Shown: piece by piece, positions 8,490 through 17,060 of the stretch
How the letters are laid out: the number at the start of each line of letters is the position of its first letter
How positions within the stretch are numbered: position 1 is the stretch's first letter
NCBI RefSeq assembly: GCF_900105735.1
Contig: NZ_LT629793.1
Span: 1,922,001 to 1,986,000 of the forward strand
Direction: 5' to 3'
Length of the DNA: 64,000 bases
Source: Pseudomonas yamanorum
Lineage (GTDB): Bacteria; Pseudomonadota; Gammaproteobacteria; Pseudomonadales; Pseudomonadaceae
Position numbers and translations under genes: made by a program
Notes under the pieces: generated by a model
What the model saw: the letters and a program-made list of their open reading frames with translations, nothing else
The model's database searches: none
What the model was told of the DNA's origin: nothing

Positions 8490-9257
8490 CTATAGCGAAA
8501 TCAATCCCTGCGCCAACGCCGCGCCCACGGCTTGCCGTCGGCTGAAAGAGCCCAATTTTCGACTCGCATTCGCAATGTGAAAATTGATGGTTCTCTCAGA
8601 ACATCCCAAGATGCAGCTCATTTCCCAGGTCGTTTTGCCTACCCCGGACCATTTCAGCACTTCAGACTCTCTCAACGTCAGGTTGCAGGGCCGTTCACCC
8701 ACAACTTTCAAATGTTTTTGTGCGCCTTCCAGAAGAAAGGGAATCAGCATGAATAGCTTCCCCAACGGACCATTCAGCTCATCGCCAAGGTCGTCCTTAA
8801 AACTCACACACTGAGCGACATTGAGCGACCCGGCCATTTCGTTGAAACGCAGGGGAATGCTGACACCTTGTAAAAGCCCATACCCCTCGCGCGCCGTCCA
8901 GAACTGATTGGACCGGCCTCGCGCCTGCCTGCGCGCAATGCTCCAGAAAAGGGGCGCGAAATGATGACGGCAATGCCTGATTATCGGGTCCACCTGAATG
9001 AAGTTCTCATTCTTGTATCGCCTGAGCCAGTCAGAAGGATAAGTCGTCATGATCCTGTTGAAGGGGTCACTGGTGGTTGAAGGGCCCAAGCTCAGCAAAT
9101 AGCTTTCATAGCCAATGCGACGCAGCACCTTCCGTAGATGGCTTTCCCAATCTCGCCGGTGCAAGTCGGTGGCCAGCACGGAGAAGTCATCCAATACCTC
9201 TTTGAAATTAATCCTCAGGAGTACGTCTTCTTTCTTATACCTAAATAAGTCATCCAC
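8490..9257 (-). CDS. LuxR-family autoinducer-binding transcriptional regulator
   Basis: Quorum-sensing type regulator, 255 residues from the GTG at 9257, which has an AGGGA Shine-Dalgarno 6-7 nt upstream; a TTG at 9326 would add 23 residues. The N-terminal half keeps the LuxR/TraR ligand-pocket invariants (YPSDWLRRY, then QVDPIIRH, then a Trp in PLFWSI). The C-terminal GerE helix-turn-helix runs LTLRESEVLKW..GKTTWEMSCILGCSERTINFHI. It is the last gene of the anthranilate synthase operon, 19 bp or more after component II. There is no classic luxI in the window, but the cluster encodes a LuxI/FeeM-like acyltransferase. It may sense an acyl-homoserine lactone or the cluster's own product; this is inference. 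Confidence 0.88.
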   Translation of the reverse strand: MDDLFRYKKEDVLLRINFKEVLDDFSVLATDLHRRDWESHLRKVLRRIGYESYLLSLGPSTTSDPFNRIMTTYPSDWLRRYKNENFIQVDPIIRHCRHHFAPLFWSIARRQARGRSNQFWTAREGYGLLQGVSIPLRFNEMAGSLNVAQCVSFKDDLGDELNGPLGKLFMLIPFLLEGAQKHLKVVGERPCNLTLRESEVLKWSGVGKTTWEMSCILGCSERTINFHIANASRKLGSFSRRQAVGAALAQGLISL

Positions 9258-9345
9258 GATGAATCCCTGCCACTCATAGAAGCTTTTTTGATACAACTCA
9301 ACATTAAAAAACGGGCCGCTAAACAAGCGACCCGCTGCCCGCCGC

Positions 9346-9939
9346 TTACAATCCTGATGGGCGACAGTGCTGTTCTATAAAGCTCTTGAATATTCCCAGG
9401 CCATCCTCCGTCAAGATACTTTCGGGATGAAACTGGACTCCCTCTATGGGGTAGTCCGCGTGCCGCACGCCCATGATGTATCCATCGTCCGCCGAGGTCG
9501 ACGTCACGGCCAGTTCCCTAGGCAGGCCCTGGTTTTCAATAATCAACGAATGGTAGCGGGTCGCCTTGATCGAACGGCCCTCGGTATGGGTGTAGACACC
9601 CTGACCATCGTTATTGATGGTGCTGATCTTGCCATGCATGACATGGGAGGCTCGAATGACCGACCCGCCAAATGCCAGGCCAATGGCCTGATGCCCAAGG
9701 CACACACCCAATATCGGCATACGCCCTTTAAAGTGCCGGATCACCTCGATATAACCGGCTTCCCGCGGATGACCGGGCCCTGGTCCGAGTACACAAAAGT
9801 CTGGGGCGTATGCCTCGATTCGCTCAATAAGGTCAGGAACATCGTTGCGCTCCACGTGGGTTTCCAGCCCCAGTTGTTCAAGGTACTGGCTGATAATAAA
9901 GACAAAACTGTCATAAGCATCAATCAAGAAAACTTTCAT
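9346..9939 (-). CDS. Anthranilate synthase component II (glutamine amidotransferase)
   Basis: Class I glutamine amidotransferase subunit of 197 residues that supplies ammonia to the chorismate-converting component I. The nucleophile cysteine is in ILGVCLGHQAIG, and the His-Glu pair in GVQFHPESIL. The N-terminus KVFLIDAYDSFVF is typical of TrpG/PabA. Its ATG overlaps the stop of component I by 4 bp. It is probably a pathway-dedicated paralogue, not the housekeeping TrpG, because it sits in the specialised cluster without trpD or trpC. PabA-like amphibolic use cannot be excluded. Confidence 0.88.
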   Translation of the reverse strand: MKVFLIDAYDSFVFIISQYLEQLGLETHVERNDVPDLIERIEAYAPDFCVLGPGPGHPREAGYIEVIRHFKGRMPILGVCLGHQAIGLAFGGSVIRASHVMHGKISTINNDGQGVYTHTEGRSIKATRYHSLIIENQGLPRELAVTSTSADDGYIMGVRHADYPIEGVQFHPESILTEDGLGIFKSFIEQHCRPSGL

Positions 9940-11411
9940 TGCAGCATCTCCTTTCCGGTAACCGCGCGATAGACAGAGCCCATTTTGTAGAAGGTTTCAG
10001 TCCACTCTTTATCCGGAACCGAGTCGGCGACCACGCCTGCCGAAGCGCGCAAGTAATAAGTACCGTCTTTATGAACGGCTGAGCGAATGCATAAAGCCGT
10101 ATTGATGCTGCCGTCGAATCCGATCAGGCCGACCGCTCCGGCATATATCCCGCGACGGTTGTTTTCCATGCTTTCGATAATCTGCATCGCGCGGATTTTC
10201 GGTGCGCCAGTCATGGTTCCCGCAGGGAAAGAGGCCTTGATCACATCAAAGGCATCGAAGCCTTTTCGCAATAAACCACGTACGTTGGATACCATGTGAT
10301 AGAGGTGGGAGTACTCCTCGACCAGCATCAACTCATCGACCTCAAGTGAACCTGGCTGGCAGACGCGACCGATGTCGTTCCTGCATAAATCCACCAGCAT
10401 CAGATGTTCCGCCCGTTCTTTTTCAGAGCGCGTCATGCTCAGGATCAGCTCGCTGGACGGTATGCCGGGGGTTTTGCCCACAGTACCGGCGATAGGCCTC
10501 ATCTCGATCAGATCATCCTTGATACGAACAAACAGCTCAGGGCTTGCGCCAATCAGGTCAACACCTCCCAAGTTGGCCAAATACATGTAGGGAGACGGGT
10601 TGTTCTTGCGCAACGCCCGATACACGTCAAAGGGTTTGACCGGTGTATCCACCTGCACCTCGTGCCCCAACTGGATTTGATAAATATCACCTTTGCGAAT
10701 GTGCTCCAACGCCTTGTCGACCCAGCCAAGGAATTGCTCTTTTTGAACCGTATCGCGCGCGACCGTGACCGAGGGATAAATAATCGGTGAGTCAGCAGCC
10801 GGGATACCCGCCGCATCCGCCAGCAGTGCAACGTACTCATCGGTGCTACGGGGCTTCCAGAGAGCACTGTTGTTGACCATGACGTCCACTGTTCCATTGG
10901 CGTGGAAATACACCAGGGTCTGAAACACGGTCAAGGCAATGATCGGATAATCATTGGTCCGCTCGGTCAGGTCAGGAATATCCTCGACAAAGCGAACGCA
11001 GTCATAAGAGAGATAGCCAAAAAACGCGAGACTGGGATTAGTCTGACGCGGAACATCAAACGGAGTTTGTAATGCACGCAACAAGTCCCATACCGCGTCG
11101 TTCGAACCAATGCCTATACGCCCTTGGTCATCCAGGACTATTCCCTGTAGCGAAAATGCACTTCTTAGATAACTGATCAGTTGCTCATTCGCCTCGAGTG
11201 TTGCATACCCCTCATAAATTTTTACCGCCAGCAGAGGCTCGATTCCGATAATTGTCGCCTTGCGATCCCGGCTGGGGCCGGACAGCGATTCGAGAATGAA
11301 GGTTTTATCGGCGCCGAGTACTTTTGTCGCCGCTTCATAGACGACAAGCGGATCGCACTTCAAACGTTTGGTATGTAGTTGAACACTCACGGGTGTGGTT
11401 ATCCCACGCAT
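9936..11411 (-). CDS. Anthranilate synthase component I-like chorismate-utilising enzyme
   Basis: Chorismate-binding enzyme of 491 residues. The C-terminal catalytic domain shows RKGDIYQIQLGHEV, the PIAGT motif, HLMLVDLCRNDIGRV and FPAGTMTGAPKIRAM. PIAGT has Ala where PabB-type enzymes carry the nucleophilic Lys (PIKGT), which points to anthranilate rather than aminodeoxychorismate formation. An AGGAG ribosome site lies 9 nt before the ATG. It leads the second operon of the cluster and probably diverts chorismate to anthranilate for the pathway. The N-terminal domain lacks an obvious LLES tryptophan-feedback motif (it reads ILESLSG), so reduced feedback control is possible but not shown. Confidence 0.88.
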   Translation of the reverse strand: MRGITTPVSVQLHTKRLKCDPLVVYEAATKVLGADKTFILESLSGPSRDRKATIIGIEPLLAVKIYEGYATLEANEQLISYLRSAFSLQGIVLDDQGRIGIGSNDAVWDLLRALQTPFDVPRQTNPSLAFFGYLSYDCVRFVEDIPDLTERTNDYPIIALTVFQTLVYFHANGTVDVMVNNSALWKPRSTDEYVALLADAAGIPAADSPIIYPSVTVARDTVQKEQFLGWVDKALEHIRKGDIYQIQLGHEVQVDTPVKPFDVYRALRKNNPSPYMYLANLGGVDLIGASPELFVRIKDDLIEMRPIAGTVGKTPGIPSSELILSMTRSEKERAEHLMLVDLCRNDIGRVCQPGSLEVDELMLVEEYSHLYHMVSNVRGLLRKGFDAFDVIKASFPAGTMTGAPKIRAMQIIESMENNRRGIYAGAVGLIGFDGSINTALCIRSAVHKDGTYYLRASAGVVADSVPDKEWTETFYKMGSVYRAVTGKEMLQ

Positions 11412-11933
11412 GACATCACTCCTTTTTATTAATAACAGCTCACACAGCAGAAAACCGAGCGCACAGGGCGACGCCTCAAACTGTCTGGCAGTTCAACCAG
11501 CTAATTATTGATGTGAAGGATTCATCAGCCACGCGCCCATTCGGGGCCCGCAAAAGCACTCACTCAAAAAAGAGACAGAACTTCAGCGCACCATTCGTGT
11601 ATTACGATTTTCATGGGAACAGCCACGAAAGATCGAATAACAGCGCTCGGCTATTAATGAATTACTTATTAGGGGTGTTTGACTGAAACAGACAGCGAGA
11701 CACCGGCAGTTGCTAAATTAGCGACGCCAGATGTTGCTTTTGAAAAGCGAAAGATGGGCAGTGTTGGACTCGGAGGAAGATCCGAGGGAGTTCTTCAGCA
11801 CTGATAGTCGGTAGTACATTTAAGACTTCCTGTGTCTTGAGGGCATTGCAGGACTAATTCCTGAATGCCCGTTGAATACTACTCATAGGTTCAATAAGGG
11901 TCAACCTCAATTGCCTACGTTTTATAGGTGCTC
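11412..11933. other. Intergenic region inside the cluster (522 bp)
   Basis: No gene seen. The region is more AT-rich than its surroundings and must contain the promoter of the anthranilate synthase-luxR operon. It holds a 15-bp dyad AACTGTCTGGCAGTT (11479-11493) 68 bp upstream of the component I start and an imperfect hairpin at 11841-11870. The dyad shares CTGTCT and GCAGTT with the lux-box-like site at 17061-17080 but has a shorter spacer. Confidence 0.5.
11841..11870 (-). terminator. Hairpin downstream of the alpha/beta hydrolase (possible terminator or attenuator)
   Basis: Arms GGGCATTGCAGGA and TCCTGAATGCCC pair over 12 bp with one bulge around a CTAAT loop. It follows the hydrolase stop by about 65 bp on the minus strand. 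No T-tract follows, so it is not a standard Rho-independent terminator; it may be an RNA-stabilising or attenuating structure. Confidence 0.4.
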
Positions 11934-12833
11934 TCATCCAGGCTCAGGCAACGCTTGAGCTTCGGCAAGAAACCGCTGGACGGCCTCCAGGGTTTGCTCG
12001 GCACACTCCAGATACGGTACATGTCCCGCATCCTCGATAACGCAAATACTGGCCTGCGGCAGAAGCTTGTAGACCTCGTACAGGCACGAAACATCAAATA
12101 CCCGATCATTGCCGCCCCACACCACCAAGGTCCTGGCTTGAACGTCCGCTAATCGCTGTTGGAGCGGGTACAGTCCGGCGTTCTTGAAGTCCTCGAGTAT
12201 TTTCCCGACTTTCCCATAGCGCTGTGCCCCCTTGTTAGCCAGCGCCTTCGCGAGAAAAGCCGGGACCTTGGGCGGTCGAGTAAACACCATCTTCCAAAGC
12301 GTCTGCATTTCGTCAACACAGCGGTATCCAAAAGGATGTTTGCCGGACTCAAGGAACCGACTCATCGCCGGACTGAACCGTGCCGCCTGCAATCCCGCAG
12401 GCGCCATTGCGATTAAACCGGAAACTTCTGCCGGATAAGTGGCCGCATACAGACAGGCAATACACCCCCCGATAGAGCTGCCTATCAAGACAAGGTCCTT
12501 GAAGGCGTGCGCCTCGAAAAAACCCCTCAAGCGCTCTACTTGAGCCACGGGGCTATAGCTTTGCAACACGTCGAACGACGACTCGCCTTCCCCGGGAAGG
12601 TCCAGGAAAACGCAGTTGCAGGTCTCAACCAACGAATACAGCCCGGGGCCCCACTGATCCTTGCTGGCACCCAGGCCATGAAGGAACACCAGGGTAGGTC
12701 CTGTCTTGACACCGCTCGATTGTAAGTAGGCGACCTCATAACCTTGCCCCTTCCAGCGCCGAGCCTTTAGCCTGTAACGAAACCGGTTTTGCTCACGTAT
12801 GGCGAGCAATACCCATTGACCTGGCCAATTCAT
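11934..12833 (-). CDS. Alpha/beta-fold hydrolase
   Basis: Serine hydrolase of 299 residues. Triad residues are visible: nucleophile in GSSIGG (VLIGSSIGGCIACL), acid in VVWGGNDRVFDVS, histidine in EDAGHVPYLE. The oxyanion block FLHGLGASKDQWGP precedes them. It is the last gene of the six-gene operon. In such clusters these enzymes cleave thioesters, esters or amides to release or trim the product; that role is inferred from context. The length fits homoserine-acetyltransferase or haloperoxidase-like hydrolases, and no subfamily can be fixed. Confidence 0.88.
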   Translation of the reverse strand: MNWPGQWVLLAIREQNRFRYRLKARRWKGQGYEVAYLQSSGVKTGPTLVFLHGLGASKDQWGPGLYSLVETCNCVFLDLPGEGESSFDVLQSYSPVAQVERLRGFFEAHAFKDLVLIGSSIGGCIACLYAATYPAEVSGLIAMAPAGLQAARFSPAMSRFLESGKHPFGYRCVDEMQTLWKMVFTRPPKVPAFLAKALANKGAQRYGKVGKILEDFKNAGLYPLQQRLADVQARTLVVWGGNDRVFDVSCLYEVYKLLPQASICVIEDAGHVPYLECAEQTLEAVQRFLAEAQALPEPG

Positions 12834-12862
12834 CGAACATCACCTCTCAACGGGTTCGCCTA

Positions 12863-13747
12863 TCAATCGGCCGGAGTATTTTCGGCATGCAACTGCCGTG
12901 GCGGTAACCGAAACTGACACAAGGCAACCCCCGTCAAAACCGCCACGCCACCGAGGACAAGGCTCAGCGAAACACCTTCCTGCAGAAGCACCTGGCTGAC
13001 CCCCACCGCAAAAACCGGCACCAATAAAAGGAACGGCGTCAGGCGCTGGACGGGGTGCCGCCCCAAAAGCCAATACCAGAGGCCAAACCCGATGAGTCCA
13101 CCACTGACGGCGGTATACAGCACGGCACCCCACGCCGTCGGGCTGGCAGTCAGTACCGAACCCCACGCATCCCTTTCCACTGCGGCGGAAACCATTAGCA
13201 ACTCCGGTGCGGCAATCAATGCCGTCCACGCGCTGATCGCCACGGGATTGAAAGGTCCCCAGCGTTTGGTAAGTACAGTTCCCACCGCGAAAACAAACGC
13301 CGCGGCAATCACCAGCAAGACGCCCGACAATGCACCGCCACGGCCAACGCCACCCAACACCGTGAGCACCCCGATCAACGCGATGACAATCCCGGCCACC
13401 ACCTGCAGGCCAATCCGCTCCTTCAAGACGGCGAAAGCCAGCAGCAACGTGAAGGGGGTCGCCAGTTGGTACGCGACAGCGGAGGTGGATGCGTCCACTC
13501 GAGAAATACCGCAGTACAAGAGCCCGAAGTGCAGAGCTCCCACCAGCGAGGCAATCCAGAATACCGGGAGTAATTCGCGGCGTTTGGGGATCCCGCAAAA
13601 CGGTACCAATACAACGGCCATCAAGGCAAAACGCATGGCTACCATCAGAATTGGCGGAAGTTCCTGCCCCCCAATTTTAACTGCCGTCACCTGAGCGCCC
13701 CATAAAAACGCTACCAGTACGGCTATCAACGAATCGCGAATAGGCAT
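12863..13747 (-). CDS. EamA/DMT-family transporter
   Basis: Ten-helix drug/metabolite transporter of 294 residues composed of two EamA repeats: residues about 1-140, starting SLIAVLVAFLWGAQVTAVKIGG, and about 145-285, containing VLLVIAAAFVFAVGTVLTKRWGP. It lies 7 bp downstream of the FMN reductase gene and is co-transcribed with the biosynthetic genes. Export of, or self-protection from, the cluster product is the simplest inference. Confidence 0.88.
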   Translation of the reverse strand: MPIRDSLIAVLVAFLWGAQVTAVKIGGQELPPILMVAMRFALMAVVLVPFCGIPKRRELLPVFWIASLVGALHFGLLYCGISRVDASTSAVAYQLATPFTLLLAFAVLKERIGLQVVAGIVIALIGVLTVLGGVGRGGALSGVLLVIAAAFVFAVGTVLTKRWGPFNPVAISAWTALIAAPELLMVSAAVERDAWGSVLTASPTAWGAVLYTAVSGGLIGFGLWYWLLGRHPVQRLTPFLLLVPVFAVGVSQVLLQEGVSLSLVLGGVAVLTGVALCQFRLPPRQLHAENTPAD

Positions 13748-13754
13748 TTATCCA

Positions 13755-14366
13755 TCATCCCGTTTGAAATTGGACTTGCTTGAGCAGGCGCAGACGCTCA
13801 ACGCCTTGGCGCGGGCGTTCGTTCAATTTGTGAAAGTGTTCGAGCAGGCGATCCAGTGTTTCCCGCAGGGCCTGTTCCGCCTCGGGGTCCTGAACCAGTT
13901 GCGTGTTGAATGTGGCTGGAAATCCAGAGCCAACGAGCACCATTTTGTTCAGCAGAACGTTCAGCACCACTTGACTAAAAACTGCTGTGTGCCCATACCG
14001 GCGCCCCACCACCGCCACCGCGGCCAGCTTGTCCCTTAACGGGCGTTCCCTTGGGCGTAAAAAGCCATACCCCACCCGCTCAAGGAACGCCTGGAATCGA
14101 CTGTTGGTGCCATAGGCATGCATCACTGGCAGGTACAGGATGGCGTCGGCCTTGGCCATCTCCTCGACAATTGCGGCGACATCGTCCTGCAGCAAACAAT
14201 CGGTATGAGAGCACGCGTTATCAGCGTCGCAGTAGTCGATACGATAATCGCGCAGCCAGAGGTCCTGGACCGAGGCGCGCCCTTCCAGGTGGCGTCGAAT
14301 CAACGACACCACCTGGCTGCTGACCCCGTGCGAGCGGCTTGACCCGACAATGACGATCAGCTTCAT
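13755..14366 (-). CDS. NADPH-dependent FMN reductase-like flavoprotein
   Basis: Flavodoxin-fold reductase of 203 residues. The N-terminus MKLIVIVGSSRSHGVSSQV is the phosphate-binding loop of the NADPH-dependent FMN reductase family, and LYLPVMHAYGTNSRFQAFLERVG is the flavin-contact block. The ATG at 14366 is chosen because the fold begins exactly there; an in-frame ATG 30 nt upstream lies inside the preceding gene. The start is 4 bp after the HDO gene stop. It could deliver electrons to that di-iron protein or reduce a pathway intermediate. A CSHTDC pair of cysteines is notable. Confidence 0.85.
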   Translation of the reverse strand: MKLIVIVGSSRSHGVSSQVVSLIRRHLEGRASVQDLWLRDYRIDYCDADNACSHTDCLLQDDVAAIVEEMAKADAILYLPVMHAYGTNSRFQAFLERVGYGFLRPRERPLRDKLAAVAVVGRRYGHTAVFSQVVLNVLLNKMVLVGSGFPATFNTQLVQDPEAEQALRETLDRLLEHFHKLNERPRQGVERLRLLKQVQFQTG

Positions 14367-14370
14367 CAGC

Positions 14371-15057
14371 TCAGGACGCCTTGGCCAGCGGCGCATCGGC
14401 GAGACGCTCGTATTCGAGCAACGACTCCTCCAGCAACTGGCCGGTCAAGTACAGGGTCACACGGGCCACTTCCTTGATCAGCGCCCGCTCTTCATCCGTC
14501 TTCACCGAGCGTTGCATCGCCAGGCGAACCTCCTCGGAATGCTTTTCGTCGATGGTCGAATGGGCGACGAAGAATGTCATCTGCTCGTCCTTGAGCCCCA
14601 GATCCGTGCGAAACTTGTTCAGGATCGGCTGGATATGCTCATACACCTCTTCCGCCCAGTAGCTGTAGCCCAGTCGAGCAACCGGCCCGAGACGAATGGC
14701 GACGTCATTCAGATAAGCGATCAGCGCTTGAGTGGGTGGCAGCGGCGCAGGCAACGACACCGGCAAGGCACCGATGGACTCCAGGTCGCGAATGACCATT
14801 TTTTCGTGCCCCAACTCTTCAAGTGCATGCTTATAGACAAAGCGCAGCAGGGTGGTCTGACTCGGATCCGCGCTGAACGCACAGGCGGCCTGATTAATCG
14901 AGTTGAACCGGGTGTAGTGGTAAACCTGGAGCATCACTTGCTGATAAAGCTCGACCGTAATCGTCTGCTCAAGGCTATGATTCCAATAACGACCTTTTTT
15001 GATTTTGTCCCAGCCGCTATCAACAATCGCGTCCAGTTCCTTGAAAAAATTATCCAT
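14371..15057 (-). CDS. Haem-oxygenase-like di-iron oxidase (TenA/PqqC-like fold)
   Basis: All-helical protein of 228 residues resembling the iron-containing redox enzymes of the haem-oxygenase-like di-iron oxidase superfamily (relatives: CADD, UndA, SznF central domain, BesC). The motif H166-x3-D170-x2-H173 in AHSTIDEKH matches the last metal-ligand helix of the family. H77, E80/E81 and H84 (KHALEELGHEK) and EEVYEH (136-141) are candidate ligands of the other helices. Family members perform N-oxygenation, oxidative C-C cleavage or desaturation. Which of these occurs here is unknown, but an aryl-amine or fatty-acyl substrate fits the neighbours. It overlaps the acyltransferase gene by 8 bp. 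Confidence 0.8.
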   Translation of the reverse strand: MDNFFKELDAIVDSGWDKIKKGRYWNHSLEQTITVELYQQVMLQVYHYTRFNSINQAACAFSADPSQTTLLRFVYKHALEELGHEKMVIRDLESIGALPVSLPAPLPPTQALIAYLNDVAIRLGPVARLGYSYWAEEVYEHIQPILNKFRTDLGLKDEQMTFFVAHSTIDEKHSEEVRLAMQRSVKTDEERALIKEVARVTLYLTGQLLEESLLEYERLADAPLAKAS

Positions 15058-15604
15058 GAGCTACTTTTCCCTTGATGGTGTTAAAGACGGTTTCCAATTC
15101 CAGGTAAACCAAACTGTAATTGCGTGATGACTGGCGGTTCGTCCAAGTAATATCGTCGGCCAGGACATGGCCGCCGATATCGACATACAGAGCAGCCAGG
15201 CGCCCCCGGCATAAAGCCGAGATGTAACGAAACTGCGTATTGGCCTTCAGCCAGATCGCGGTTTGCAGAAGAAACGACCTCAAGTGCAAACCCCCTCTGT
15301 ACCTCTCATCCAATACCAACCGATTGGCATCAAACGAATCCATGGGGTGAGCGAAGTAATTCCCCACATTAACCACGCGTTCGACAAAGCTCATGCCATG
15401 CCCCAATGGCGTTATCCGGAGAGCCCCGACTATTTCGTCGCCATCGAAATAAGCCATGTGGTACGAACAGGTATCGCGTAACGCCTCGGCATCGGAAAAA
15501 CTTTCTTCATTGGCGGGGTTGTCACCGATATAGCGAGACCTTAATGCGCAGACTTTCTGGAACAGCTCACTTTTCGCCGACACGATTTGCACGGACATGC
15601 TCAT
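15050..15604 (-). CDS. GNAT-fold N-acyltransferase, FeeM/LuxI-like
   Basis: Acyltransferase-like protein of 184 residues. The layout follows N-acyl amino acid synthases (FeeM) and LuxI-type autoinducer synthases: ALRSRYIG early, CSYHMAYFDGDEIVGALRITPLG (the first core strands), FDANRLVLDERYRGGLHLRSFLLQTAIWLK, then ISALCRGRLAALYVDIGGHVL. Such enzymes usually take an acyl chain from ACP or CoA and attach it to an amine. The ATG at 15604 has an AGGGGGG ribosome site; ATG 15598 is an alternative. It lies 14 bp after the ligase gene and overlaps the HDO gene. Whether its product is a signal or a metabolite intermediate is open. Confidence 0.75.
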   Translation of the reverse strand: MSMSVQIVSAKSELFQKVCALRSRYIGDNPANEESFSDAEALRDTCSYHMAYFDGDEIVGALRITPLGHGMSFVERVVNVGNYFAHPMDSFDANRLVLDERYRGGLHLRSFLLQTAIWLKANTQFRYISALCRGRLAALYVDIGGHVLADDITWTNRQSSRNYSLVYLELETVFNTIKGKVAHG

Positions 15605-15618
15605 ACGCAGCCCCCCTG

Positions 15619-16974
15619 CTATCGATTGCGCTGATCGACAATTCGCGCTTCTTTCCAACTGAACCAACTGCCCAGGTTCACGTGGTCGTCCAGGTCATCG
15701 ACGATCATGATCGTGGCCTCGACGCCGAGACGTTCGCGCACACGCTCACGAATCAACAGTGTCAATTGGCTGCGGTCGCCCTTGTAGAACCGGGACATTT
15801 CCATCTTGGCGATCACCGTGTCCCTGCCACTCACACAGTTGATGACGATCTGATACCCCAGGCATTGCTCCACACCTTCAAGCAGGGCCTGCTCGATATG
15901 GCCGGCGGTAAAGGCCTTGCCATTGAGTGTCATCGCATCCTTGACACGCCCGACCACTTTCATGACTTGCGCGTGGGCGATCGGATTCTTCGGATTTTTT
16001 TGAATAGAGACCAGGTCGCCCGTTCGGTAGCGAACCAGAGGCTTCACACCATCGATCAGCATGGTGACGCAAAGCTCCCCTTCGCCACTGTCGCCCAGGC
16101 TTTCACCCGTTTGCGGGTTTAGCACCTCGATGATGTAGTTGAGTCGGTGAGGCATTAGTTGATCGCTGGCGTTGGTCGCGGCAATGATCATTGCTTCCTG
16201 GGAGCCATACAGGCTGTTATAGGCTTCGCAGCCCCAGAGGCTGTACAAATTGTTCTTCAGTGCTGGCGTGCAAAGTTCGCCGCTCATCATGAACGCCCGC
16301 AAATGAAAATCCTCACGCGGGTTGAAACCAAGTCGCTCGGCTTCCTTGGCCAACGCAAGCAGCAACCCCGGCGCCGACGCGACGACACCGATACGCAAGT
16401 CCTTCATCAACTGGAGCGTCTTGGGATAACCGATGACCGGGGAATGTGGCCAGATTTTGGCGTTACAGACCCCAAGCTGATGACAGACATCACCCAGGGT
16501 ATCGCCGAAGGAGTGCACTTCGGTCGGTCCCATGACGCCCACAACGGTTTTCTCCGTAGGGAAGTGTTTCTCCAACACTGCCTGATAAGCCATGGCCAGT
16601 TGTTTGTTGCTGGCATAACTTTCTTTTTTATCCCGCGGGCATGGCGTCGCCGGGCCGGTGGTACCGGTGGTTTCGTAGTAATAAATACTGTCTTCCAATG
16701 TGCCGGAGAGGATATCCAGCATGGACTCGCGCAAATCGTCCTTGGTGGTAAACGGCAGTGAGGAAAGATTTGCCAGCGTGACACCGTCGACATCGACGTC
16801 CTTCAAGTGCCCGGCGTAGAAAGCGGACTTGTTTTTGACGTGGCGCAAGACTGTTCTAAGCTGGGCTTCATGCCATTGCTTCAGATCGCCTTCACTTAAC
16901 GTATCGGTCCAGTACGCCCGATGAATATCGTCATACTTTACCGTGAACTCATCAAACAGCTTTACCGCCCCCAT
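15619..16974 (-). CDS. PaaK-like AMP-forming ligase (aryl/acyl adenylating enzyme)
   Basis: Adenylate-forming ligase of the phenylacetate-CoA ligase type (451 residues from ATG 16974, which has GAGGGAG about 9 nt upstream; ATG 16995 and 16989 are alternatives). ATP-binding loop YYYETTGTTGP, the NSLYGSQEAM block and RYRTGDLV are present, followed by a C-terminal lid domain (VVGRVKDAMTLNGKAFTAGHIEQALLE). It should activate a carboxylic acid to an acyl-AMP and then to CoA or another acceptor. Anthranilate is the obvious candidate given the cluster's own anthranilate synthase, but a fatty acid is also possible. It is the first gene of the six-gene operon, downstream of a lux-box-like dyad. Confidence 0.85.
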   Translation of the reverse strand: MGAVKLFDEFTVKYDDIHRAYWTDTLSEGDLKQWHEAQLRTVLRHVKNKSAFYAGHLKDVDVDGVTLANLSSLPFTTKDDLRESMLDILSGTLEDSIYYYETTGTTGPATPCPRDKKESYASNKQLAMAYQAVLEKHFPTEKTVVGVMGPTEVHSFGDTLGDVCHQLGVCNAKIWPHSPVIGYPKTLQLMKDLRIGVVASAPGLLLALAKEAERLGFNPREDFHLRAFMMSGELCTPALKNNLYSLWGCEAYNSLYGSQEAMIIAATNASDQLMPHRLNYIIEVLNPQTGESLGDSGEGELCVTMLIDGVKPLVRYRTGDLVSIQKNPKNPIAHAQVMKVVGRVKDAMTLNGKAFTAGHIEQALLEGVEQCLGYQIVINCVSGRDTVIAKMEMSRFYKGDRSQLTLLIRERVRERLGVEATIMIVDDLDDHVNLGSWFSWKEARIVDQRNR

Positions 16975-17060
16975 AACCTGCTCCCTCATCGACATAGGTT
17001 TTTCGCCACTGCGGCTGCCCGCTCTGGATGCAGACACTAACGAGCCAGGAGAAACCCCAC

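Noticed and set aside
9346..11411. Housekeeping trpEG (tryptophan) or pabAB (folate) assignment
   Set aside because: There are no trpDC neighbours, the pair is operonic with a LuxR regulator inside an accessory cluster, and the PIAGT motif argues against PabB. A secondary role remains possible.
11479..11493. AACTGTCTGGCAGTT as a standard lux box
   Set aside because: The CTG and CAG arms are only 5 bp apart, shorter than the N12 spacing of lux/las/rhl boxes. It is kept only as a related dyad.
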